Positions 7,549-14,857 of a DNA stretch of 21,799 nt are shown here, one piece after another. Numbering within the stretch: position 1 is the first letter of the stretch; every line of letters begins with the position of its first letter. Source of the DNA: an uncultured Bacteroidota bacterium (lineage in GTDB: Bacteria > Bacteroidota > Bacteroidia > JADZBD01); the NCBI GenBank assembly GCA_937924855.1, contig CALEYQ010000067.1:1-21799 (forward strand), in the 5' to 3' direction. The position numbers and the translations under genes were made by a program. The notes below the pieces were generated by a model, which was not told the origin of the DNA, did not search any database, and saw nothing but the letters and a program-made list of their open reading frames with translations.

Positions 7549-8898
7549 ATGAAAAGGTCGGAGTTTCTAAGGTTAGCCGGCCTTGGCTTGATGTACCCTT
7601 TGGTAAAATCATTGTCCTCCTTTCAATCTCCAGGGAATACTTCAAAAAAGGTGATTATTGTTGGTGCAGGGATGGCCGGAATTTCTGCCGGAAGGGCCCT
7701 CACCGACATGGGAATTCCATGCATCATCCTTGAAGCCAGGGATAGGATTGGGGGAAGAGTCTTCTCAGATTCCTCTTTAGGTACCACTCTTGATTTTGGG
7801 GCGAGCTGGATCCATGAAAAGAAAGGAAATCCAATACTTGCACTTGCTAACAAGTACAAAATTGAGACCCGGGATACGAATTACGACAGCATTTCGGCCT
7901 GGCACTACAAAGGAGAAAAAATCGCCGAGGAACAGTTGTATCGCATTTATAAAAAATCACAAAAATTACTGCGAAGAGCAATCCGTATAAACGGACGAAA
8001 AGATTATGATCCGCCTTTTTCTGAGGGACTTACCCGGGCCTTACAGGAAATGGCCTACCAGGGAAGGGAACTGGAAGAAATTCTGTGGAGAATTTCCACG
8101 GAGGAGCTGAATGCCGCCGTTGAATTTGAAATGTTATCAGGGTGGGGAGACAAAGAAAAGGGCTACGGCGGTGGAGATTCCCTGTTTCCCGGGGGGTATC
8201 ATCAGGTCATCAACCAACTTTCCATAAAATTAAACATCAAAACAGGAAGCCCTGTTTATGAAATCGTACAAAACAATCAGGGGGTTTCGGTTAAAACCCA
8301 GGAAAAAACATATGAGGGAAGTCATTGCCTGGTAACCGTACCCCTGGGTGTTTTAAAAGCAGGGAAAATAAATTTTATCCCTGCTCTCAGCCAGCGAAAG
8401 AAAGATGCCATCGCAGGTCTTCAAATGGGAAACCTTAACAAAATAGGTTTAAAAATGGAAAAAGTTTCCTGGCCTTCCGACAAACATTTTCTTGGGTATG
8501 TGTCTGAAAAAAAAGGAAATTTTCCGGTGTTTTTAAATTGGGCTCAATACACCGGAAAACCATTCCTGATTGCATTTGCCGGCTACAAACTTTCTGAAAA
8601 GCTCGACACCCTGAATGAGTCGCAAATTCGAAGCGAAATCTCTAAACCCCTGGAGTTACTTGCCGGAAAGAATACCATTGAAGCCCTTAAATACTCCGCC
8701 TGGAAAAAAGACCCCTTCGCCTTTGGTTCCTATAGCGTTCTGCCACCCGGAATTTCCGGGAAAAAATTTGATGACTTGAGTATATCTGAAGGCAAAATTC
8801 ACTTTGCCGGTGAAGCAACAATTCGAGGGCAAAACGGAACTGTGCATGGTGCCTACCTTTCGGGAATTCGCGAAGCTGAAAAACTAAAAAAACTGTAA
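7549..8898 (+). CDS. FAD-dependent amine oxidase family protein
   Basis: This is a 449-residue flavin amine oxidase of the MAO/polyamine-oxidase type. After a leader-like N-terminus (MKRSEFLRLAGLG) comes the FAD-binding KKVIIVGAGMAGISAGRAL (about 33-51), with ribose-binding acid E62 in LEARDRIGGRV. The substrate domain includes TLDFGASWIH. The C-terminal FAD element HFAGEATIRGQNGTVHGAY (about 418-436) is typical of the superfamily. The leader resembles a Tat signal but has KR rather than RR, so export is uncertain. The ATG immediately follows the fusion gene's stop with no spacer, which argues for co-expression. The amine substrate cannot be read from the sequence. Confidence 0.9.
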   Translation: MKRSEFLRLAGLGLMYPLVKSLSSFQSPGNTSKKVIIVGAGMAGISAGRALTDMGIPCIILEARDRIGGRVFSDSSLGTTLDFGASWIHEKKGNPILALANKYKIETRDTNYDSISAWHYKGEKIAEEQLYRIYKKSQKLLRRAIRINGRKDYDPPFSEGLTRALQEMAYQGRELEEILWRISTEELNAAVEFEMLSGWGDKEKGYGGGDSLFPGGYHQVINQLSIKLNIKTGSPVYEIVQNNQGVSVKTQEKTYEGSHCLVTVPLGVLKAGKINFIPALSQRKKDAIAGLQMGNLNKIGLKMEKVSWPSDKHFLGYVSEKKGNFPVFLNWAQYTGKPFLIAFAGYKLSEKLDTLNESQIRSEISKPLELLAGKNTIEALKYSAWKKDPFAFGSYSVLPPGISGKKFDDLSISEGKIHFAGEATIRGQNGTVHGAYLSGIREAEKLKKL

Positions 8899-8899
8899 C

Positions 8900-10714
8900 A
8901 TGAAACTCCCTGCTTTTCTTATTATATTTTTTTCAATAAGTTGGAACCTTTTAACTTCCCAAAACTTCCCCACCTATGGCGAGGTATTAAAAACTTTCTT
9001 TTCCAAATATTCCACCCGGGAACTGGGCGAAAATCACAGAATAAAATTTGAGAAAAAGCCGGAAGGCTGGTTTGCTTCCGTACACGACATGGCTACTGAC
9101 GATAAAATCCTTAAACGATCGCCGGTTTGGCTTGTCCGAAAAAAGAAATTTGTGAAAGCCTCTTTTCCCAAATTAAAAAAAGGTGAGACGGCCTTCAACT
9201 GGGAAAAAGAATATTTCAATGCCTGGGACCGCAGCCAGTTTTATATTTCCCCTTTCTATGGTTATCCGGGCTGGGAATACGATGTGATTTCCGTTTTTGG
9301 AAAAAAAACCGATTTATCCGACACAATCCTTTACGCCCTGGGTCGAGCCTATTCTGCAGCAGCATCCAACCTTTTGCACAACAATTCCGGGCTTTCTGAT
9401 GGCAGCAGGCGATTTGTTATTGGAAACGGTCCTGATGCCCTTTCCAAAGAACAACTTGAAACCTACAGATCTTTTTCGCATAATGCCATTTCCTGTTTTG
9501 AAAAACTAAAAGACCGTAATCCGGCCTTTAAAACAATCGTTGGCAGCATAGGCGTTAAATGGGCTAACGAATTTATGACCTCATTTCTCGAATTGCGAAC
9601 CTTGCAAAATGAAGCCGAAGCCCAAAAAGAACTTAGAGAGGGTATATATAATGGATTTTACCTGAGTCTTGCCCGGAATTTTCTGGCCGGACTCGACTCC
9701 AATGCTGTCTTGTTTACCAATGGAGACAATGATACCTATCCCCTGCTCTATGTCCAGAGCGCCCAAAACTTCCGTACTGATGTATTGGTGGTAAACATCA
9801 GCCTGCTTCAAACCTGCCCTTACATTTTAAGGCATACCAAACCTGTAATGAAAGCGAAAGGGCTGGAACTGGGATTAAGCCCTGATGAATTTTGTTCCGA
9901 AAACTGGGATCTTGTTTTGGTTCAGAATTCTTTCAAAACTCCTCTGGAGCTGGAAAAACTATTTTCTTTTATGCGGGAACCGGGTAACATGATAAAATAT
10001 GGAGATCAGAACTATCATATCATTCCAGGCCAAAAAATCATGTTCCGGGCCGACTCCCTATTGCCATCCATGACCTGGACCCTAAGGAAACCATATCTCT
10101 TCAAAAACCAAATTCTCATTTTAGATATTATCCGGGAAAACAAATTCCGTCGGCCGATTTATTTTTCGGTTACCATGGGCGATGATTTTTTCACCGGAAT
10201 GGAAGAATATCTCTGGCTGGAAGGATTGGCCTTTCGCTTATTACCTTCGGGAACCGGCATTCCTTCCGATTATCCCGACGGGGTAATTGCACCGGTAATT
10301 TATAGAAATCTGATGGAAAAATTCTCCTATGCAGGTCTTGAAGCCGCCTATCCCTCCGAAAAAAACATGCTGGCGGTTTACCGTTATATTCACGGATCGG
10401 CGGCAATGCAGCTCATTGACGAAGGGAAAAAAGATTCGGCGGTAAAAGTGCTGGACAAAATCATGACCCTCCTGCCCGACAATGTTTGTCCCCTCGACAT
10501 TCAGGCATTGAAAATTATTGAAGGATATTACGCCGCCGGAAGTTATGAAAAAGGAAACCGGGTGGCAGAAAAGCTGATTTACAACTTAAAGAATCCGGGA
10601 GTATATCTTGACAGTCCGCCCGATAAAGACTTCAGCTCCAGGATCCTCATTACGGTTCGCGAGTTGGCCCGGGAGCACGATCAAAACAAAATTCTGGAAT
10701 TAATAGACCCCTGA
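8900..10714 (+). CDS. Secreted protein resembling the C-terminal part of DUF2723 proteins
   Basis: The 604-residue product begins with a signal peptide (MKLPAFLIIFFSISWNLLTSQ) and has no further membrane helices. The core motif NAVLFTNGDNDTYPLLYVQ, followed by FRTDVLVVNISLL (together residues 268-303), and a later RRPIYFSVTMGDD are hallmarks I know from the soluble C-terminal region of Bacteroidota DUF2723 (TMEM260-like, protein O-mannosyltransferase-type) proteins. Those normally carry a large membrane N-terminus that is absent here. The final 120 or so residues are helical and TPR-like (AMQLIDEGKKDSAVKVLDKI; YAAGSYEKGNRVAEKLI). The start lies 1 nt after the amine oxidase stop. The role is unknown; binding of a glycan or protein partner in the periplasm is a guess. 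Confidence 0.8.
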   Translation: MKLPAFLIIFFSISWNLLTSQNFPTYGEVLKTFFSKYSTRELGENHRIKFEKKPEGWFASVHDMATDDKILKRSPVWLVRKKKFVKASFPKLKKGETAFNWEKEYFNAWDRSQFYISPFYGYPGWEYDVISVFGKKTDLSDTILYALGRAYSAAASNLLHNNSGLSDGSRRFVIGNGPDALSKEQLETYRSFSHNAISCFEKLKDRNPAFKTIVGSIGVKWANEFMTSFLELRTLQNEAEAQKELREGIYNGFYLSLARNFLAGLDSNAVLFTNGDNDTYPLLYVQSAQNFRTDVLVVNISLLQTCPYILRHTKPVMKAKGLELGLSPDEFCSENWDLVLVQNSFKTPLELEKLFSFMREPGNMIKYGDQNYHIIPGQKIMFRADSLLPSMTWTLRKPYLFKNQILILDIIRENKFRRPIYFSVTMGDDFFTGMEEYLWLEGLAFRLLPSGTGIPSDYPDGVIAPVIYRNLMEKFSYAGLEAAYPSEKNMLAVYRYIHGSAAMQLIDEGKKDSAVKVLDKIMTLLPDNVCPLDIQALKIIEGYYAAGSYEKGNRVAEKLIYNLKNPGVYLDSPPDKDFSSRILITVRELAREHDQNKILELIDP

Positions 10715-10719
10715 AAAAA

Positions 10720-11907
10720 TCAGCGGCGGCGGAAGCGTTCACTTTCCTGATAAATCCAGGAGAAGATATTTTTGTCTTCTTCTGAAAAGGTAAGACCCCG
10801 GCGTTCCATCATGCGCTCAGCAACCTCAAAAGCATCCTTAAGGCGGAAATCAGTGAAGCCCGAAGCACCACCCCATGAAAAAGAGGGCACAAAGTTTCGT
10901 GGGAATCCACTCCCGAAAATATTCGCACTCACCCCAACTACCGTTCCGGTATTAAACATGGTATTGATTCCGGATTTACTGTGATCACCCATCAGGAGAC
11001 CGCAAAAAGTTAAGCCGGTATCTAAAAACCGTTCCTTTTTATAATTCCACACCTTAACCGGCGCATAATTATTTTTCAAATTGGAATTATTGGTATCGGC
11101 ACCCAGGTTGCACCATTCTCCGATAACGGAATTACCGATAAAGCCATCGTGGGCTTTGTTTGAGTATGCGAAAAAAACCGAATTGTTTACTTCCCCACCC
11201 ACCTTGCAATAGGGACCTATGGTTGTGGGTCCGTATATTTTCGCGCCCATTTTAAGGGTGGCATGTTCACCCAGGGCAAAAGGACCGCGGATTACACAGC
11301 CTTCCATAACTTCTGAATGATTGCCCAGGTAAATGGGACCTGCCGTAGTATTAAACACAGAGCATTCAGCAACAACCGATTCTCCGACAAATACGGGATG
11401 GTCGCCGAATACACGGTTCGAATTACTTAAAATTCCCGACCGTACATTTCCGGTGAGGATTGAAAAATCTCTTTTAATGGCCTCACCGTTCAGGGTAAAT
11501 ATATCCCAGGGTTGGCGTATCCGAAGCGGACTTCCCTTCCCTTCAATCTTTTCAAAAGAGGCAGCCTCAACCAGACCAATGGTTTTGTCGTTGCCGGAAT
11601 TAAAAGCGGCAATTTCGTCTCCGTAATAAATTACTTTTCCGGAACCCAGATTTTTAATTTGCTCAGTCAGTTCAGGATCGGGCAAAAAAGAAGCATTGAC
11701 CCAAACATTATCCGAATCAATACTAAACTCAACCGGAAATTTGTAGGAAAGATAATCCACTGTTTTAAACGACACCTTCCCTCCCATAGCCAACTCCCAT
11801 TTTTCGCGGATGGTGAGAATACCCACTCGAATCTCAGCTACCGGCCGCGTAAAAGTAAAGGGAAGCAAATTTTCCCGGTTTACATCATCAAACAGTATCA
11901 GATTCAT
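10720..11907 (-). CDS. GlmU-family protein: putative sugar nucleotidyltransferase with left-handed beta-helix
   Basis: This 395-residue protein belongs to the Bacteroidota GlmU-like group, proposed to act in UDP-N-acetylglucosamine formation for peptidoglycan and other glycans. The N-terminus, MNLILFDDVNRENLLPFTF followed by TRPVAEIRVGILTIREKWE, is the group's signature. The usual GxGTRM pyrophosphorylase loop of classical GlmU is not visible, so a true uridylyltransferase activity is uncertain. From about residue 180 the sequence shows hexapeptide-repeat features (VMEGCVIRGPFALGEHATLK; MGAKIYGPTTIGPYCKVGG), predicting a left-handed beta-helix of the acyltransferase type. The gene is convergent with the 8900-10714 gene (5 nt between stops) and lies just downstream of the rpmE2 terminator. 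The family call is firm; the activity is less so. Confidence 0.87.
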   Translation of the reverse strand: MNLILFDDVNRENLLPFTFTRPVAEIRVGILTIREKWELAMGGKVSFKTVDYLSYKFPVEFSIDSDNVWVNASFLPDPELTEQIKNLGSGKVIYYGDEIAAFNSGNDKTIGLVEAASFEKIEGKGSPLRIRQPWDIFTLNGEAIKRDFSILTGNVRSGILSNSNRVFGDHPVFVGESVVAECSVFNTTAGPIYLGNHSEVMEGCVIRGPFALGEHATLKMGAKIYGPTTIGPYCKVGGEVNNSVFFAYSNKAHDGFIGNSVIGEWCNLGADTNNSNLKNNYAPVKVWNYKKERFLDTGLTFCGLLMGDHSKSGINTMFNTGTVVGVSANIFGSGFPRNFVPSFSWGGASGFTDFRLKDAFEVAERMMERRGLTFSEEDKNIFSWIYQESERFRRR

Positions 11908-11937
11908 AGGTTTGGTTTCAGTTCAGTTTTTAAAAAT

Positions 11938-11972
11938 AAAAAAAGCTTCCTGCGTGGGGATTGCCAGGAAGC
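11938..11972 (-). terminator. Rho-independent terminator of rpmE2
   Basis: Reading the minus strand, GCTTCCTG (11972-11965) pairs with CAGGAAGC (11952-11945) around a 12-nt loop, followed by seven T residues (11944-11938). It lies 31 nt past the rpmE2 stop. The complementary strand has only a TTTTCTT stretch, so it would be weaker in the other direction. The GlmU-family gene begins 30 nt further on and so probably needs its own promoter or read-through. Confidence 0.85.
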
Positions 11973-12003
11973 CTTTTCTTCTGATTACTTGAGCCAGAAG
12001 TAA

Positions 12004-12255
12004 TTATTTCTTCTTTTCGTAACGGCTTCTGAATTTATCAACCCGTCCGGCAGTATCTACCAGCTTCATCTTACCGGTATAAAAAGGATGCGACATGTTT
12101 GAAATATCCAGCTTCACAAGTGGATATTCATTTCCGTCTTCCCAAACAATAGTATCTTTGGTTTCAACGGTTGAACGCGTAATAAAAGCATAGTCAATCG
12201 ACAGGTCCTTGAAAACCACGGGCCTGTATTCTTTCGGATGTATGTCCTTTTTCAT
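12004..12255 (-). CDS. rpmE2: 50S ribosomal protein L31 type B
   Basis: This is an 83-residue ribosomal protein of the large subunit. MKKDIHPKEYRPVVFKD, ITRSTVET, HPFYTGKMKLVDTAGRVDKF and the lysine-rich tail are characteristic of type B L31. It contains no cysteine, so it is the zinc-independent (C-minus) form. Length matches the family. It has a well-formed promoter upstream and a strong terminator downstream, consistent with a single-gene transcript. The assignment is secure. Confidence 0.97.
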   Translation of the reverse strand: MKKDIHPKEYRPVVFKDLSIDYAFITRSTVETKDTIVWEDGNEYPLVKLDISNMSHPFYTGKMKLVDTAGRVDKFRSRYEKKK

Positions 12256-12275
12256 GATTAAAAATTATCAGGGGG

Positions 12276-12304
12276 CAAAGATACAAAAAAACATTAAATC
12301 CAAA
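12276..12304 (-). promoter_or_regulatory. Promoter of rpmE2
   Basis: On the minus strand, TATCTTTG (12283-12276) matches the Bacteroidota -7 consensus TAnnTTTG exactly. A TTTG (12304-12301), acting as the -33 element, precedes it by 17 nt. The ATG lies 20 nt downstream of the -7 element. This is one of the two best-formed promoters in the window. Confidence 0.8.
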
Positions 12305-12390
12305 AACATATTAACCTCTTGATTTTCAGGTCGGTGGGAACCAAATTGATATCCTTCTCCTAAAATAAAACCCCGTCCGGCCCGTTTATT

Positions 12391-12398
12391 TATATTTG
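12391..12398 (+). promoter_or_regulatory. -7 promoter element just before the lipoprotein gene
   Basis: TATATTTG matches TAnnTTTG fully and ends 6 nt before the ATG at 12405. With the usual start-site spacing, transcription would begin at or next to the start codon, giving a leaderless or nearly leaderless mRNA. No clear -33 TTG is visible at 17-23 nt upstream. Confidence 0.5.
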
Positions 12399-12404
12399 AA
12401 ACCC

Positions 12405-13829
12405 ATGCGCTACCCCGGAAAGCTTATTTGTTTATACCTGAGCCTCTTGCCCGCTTTCCTCCTTGTGTCATGCAAAAAAGATAATATTCTCAGCGACACT
12501 TCCGCAAAGCTTGAGTTTTCCTCTGAAAAAATTCTTTACGATACGGTTTTTACCACGATTGGTTCCACTACCAAATACATTAAAGTATATAACCGCCACT
12601 CCCAAAAACTAATTATCTCCAGCATTCGCCTGGGAGGCGGAGTATCCTCACGCTACCGTTTCAACATTGATGGCATTCCCGGTCCTGTAGTGAGAGACCT
12701 TGAAATACCTGCCAAAGATTCCCTCTGGGTTTTTGTGGAAGTAACTATTAATCCGAACCAGCAAAACACCCCGCTTATTGTTACCGATTCCCTGATCTTT
12801 GAAACCAACGGAAACTTCCAGAATGTTTTACTGGAAGCCTGGGGGCAGGATGCCAATTATTTCAACGGGCAGATTTTGTGCAACCAGGTATGGAACAACA
12901 ACAAACCGTATTTGATTTACAACTCTATCCTGGTTGATTCCCTGTGCACCCTTACCATTAACCCCGGTTGTAAAATTCATTTTCATAAAGGCTCTGCCCT
13001 GCTTGTAAAAGGAACGCTGATTGTAAACGGAGACCGGAACAACAAAGTTGTTTTTCAGGGCGACCGCCTTGAGGCTTTCTATGCGAACGCACCGGATCAA
13101 TGGTATGGCATCTGGCTGATGAACGGATCCAGAGATAACACCATCAACGGAGCCGTAATTAAAAATGCCTTTATCGGAATTCGTGCCGATACCATGAATT
13201 ATTCTGCCAACCCTACCCTCAGTATCAGTAACAGTCAGGTTACCAACCATGCCGCTGCCTGCCTTTACGGAGTGGGTTCAAGGATCAGAGCCTGGAATAC
13301 CATTTTTTCCAATGCCGGACAATATGTCAACGCACGTGTCATTGGCGGAGCTTAATTTTTTTAACAATGCACTTTTGCCAATTATTGGACCTTCGATAAT
13401 CGCCAGACCCCTACTTTGCTGATTAATAATTATTATAAAGACATCAACGAAGTTATCCAGACCCGGCCCCTGGATTCGGCGAATTTTTACAACTGCATTA
13501 TTTACGGCGACAAAGAAGAAGAGTTAAAACTCGACCGCAGTACCAATACGGGTCCGCCCTTCCGGTATAAATTCCATCATTGCAACCTTAAAACCCAGGT
13601 AAGCACTCCGGCAACCAATTTTATTTCTCCTGTAGTAAATGATCCGGTTTATTTTCGCAATCCGGGAAATTTTGATTTTCGCCCGGGTTCACTTTCCAAC
13701 GCCATAAACCGGGGCGACATGAATGTAATCACCACCTTCCTGAACGGAAATCTGAATCTTGATTTTGCAGGCCTTAGCCGGATAACTGATGGTCCGCCCG
13801 ATAACGGAGCTTTTGAATACTATCCCTGA
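12405..13829 (+). pseudogene. Lipoprotein with beta-helix-like domain, interrupted by in-frame stops
   Basis: The gene starts at the ATG at 12405 with a lipoprotein signal ending in the lipobox LVSC followed by KKD, so the product would be lipidated and exported. It continues with a domain of strands (ILYDTVFTTIGSTTKYIKVY) and then parallel-beta-helix-like repeats (LTINPGCKIHFHKGSALLVK; WYGIWLMNGSRDNTINGAVI). The frame stops with TAA at 13353-13355 and again at 13362-13364. It then resumes in the same frame (CTFANYWTFDNRQTPTLLIN) to a TGA at 13827-13829, ending NGAFEYYP, a normal end for this kind of protein. Between the stops, a different frame reads NFFN, a plausible continuation. So either a short out-of-phase patch inactivated the gene, or the stretch around T7 is a sequence error. 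A leftover 316-residue N-terminal product is possible. Confidence 0.75.
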
Positions 13830-14855
13830 TTAAAAGCTTGACGAGGGTTTGAACACATACCCGATAGGATTCCTGTACCTGAAATGAATTTCAAATCCAC
13901 CCCTTGCCGCTGAGGCAACGGTTAACTTTGAAACATTTATATCATAGGAAACACCAACGGCATAAGAGCCCTTTTCAAACATGGCTGTTGCAATCACCGC
14001 ATCCAGATTCCGGTAAAACAAACCCAGGTAAGCGGAAGAAGATTGAACAAAACCGGTAAAGTTTGCCGCATCCTGAATCATATACCTTACATTGGTTCCC
14101 AGGGTTAACTCCGTTTGGGGCCCCTGAATCATCAACAATCCTGCAGGCTGAATCGCCAGGCGGGTATTTTTAATTCCGTAAGACATGTTAACATGGCCCA
14201 GATATTTTTGGTAAAGCATAGTGCCTCCTCCGGCAAACGCGTGCGGCATGGGAACCAGGTGAAAAGCAGAAACACCGGCTTCGATCAGCACATGATTGTT
14301 GGCGGTCATATACATATCGCCTTTATTATATCTCCAGAACAATCCAGCAGCAACATCGTGAGCAATAAAGGAAGAGCCACCGGCAGCCTCTCCGCTGGGA
14401 TTCGAGGCATTATAAGCACCGTTAACATATTGACTCTCCCATTTCAAAGGAGCAAAATTCATGCTGCGCTGCACAAAACCATACATCCCTCCAAGACCCA
14501 GGGTTGATTTCTCGGAAAGGTTCAAATGGTAAGTGCCCATAACATTGGCCTGAAGGGTTCCCATTTTTGCATCACCTGCTTTATCATTGTAAATAAATGT
14601 TCCCAAACCCCAGAAACCTTTCTTCTTTGTCTTGTCCTTAGTTATGGCAAGATCGAAGGCCCCGCTATAGGTTTGATACGCATCGGCCACACTCGACCAC
14701 TGGGTTTTATAATTCAGACTGGCCTGAGTATTGGCCAAACCACCGGCGGTAGCAGGATTCAATTGCAAGGGTGCCAGATAAAACTGACTGAAGTGAATGT
14801 CTTGTCCCAAACCCATCAGGGGAAACAAAACCAGAATGAAAATAATTTTTCTCAT
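13830..14855 (-). CDS. PorP/SprF family outer-membrane protein (type IX secretion)
   Basis: This 341-residue protein has a signal peptide (MRKIIFILVLFPLMGLGQ) and then the family hallmark DIHFSQFYLAPLQLNPA at the mature N-terminus, followed by alternating strands predicting an outer-membrane beta-barrel. Further family features are GLGTFIYNDKAGD and a C-terminus of short aromatic strands ending in F. SprF-type proteins are required for secretion or anchoring of individual large cargo with type B sorting domains, such as SprB in Flavobacterium johnsoniae. Here the gene begins 2 nt after the stop of such a cargo gene, which supports a dedicated pair. Its stop abuts that of the convergent lipoprotein gene with no spacer. 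Confidence 0.92.
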   Translation of the reverse strand: MRKIIFILVLFPLMGLGQDIHFSQFYLAPLQLNPATAGGLANTQASLNYKTQWSSVADAYQTYSGAFDLAITKDKTKKKGFWGLGTFIYNDKAGDAKMGTLQANVMGTYHLNLSEKSTLGLGGMYGFVQRSMNFAPLKWESQYVNGAYNASNPSGEAAGGSSFIAHDVAAGLFWRYNKGDMYMTANNHVLIEAGVSAFHLVPMPHAFAGGGTMLYQKYLGHVNMSYGIKNTRLAIQPAGLLMIQGPQTELTLGTNVRYMIQDAANFTGFVQSSSAYLGLFYRNLDAVIATAMFEKGSYAVGVSYDINVSKLTVASAARGGFEIHFRYRNPIGYVFKPSSSF

Positions 14856-14857
14856 GT

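Noticed and set aside
13830..13850. Terminator between the convergent lipoprotein and PorP/SprF genes
   Set aside because: The stops abut, and I could find no stable hairpin with a T-run on either strand.
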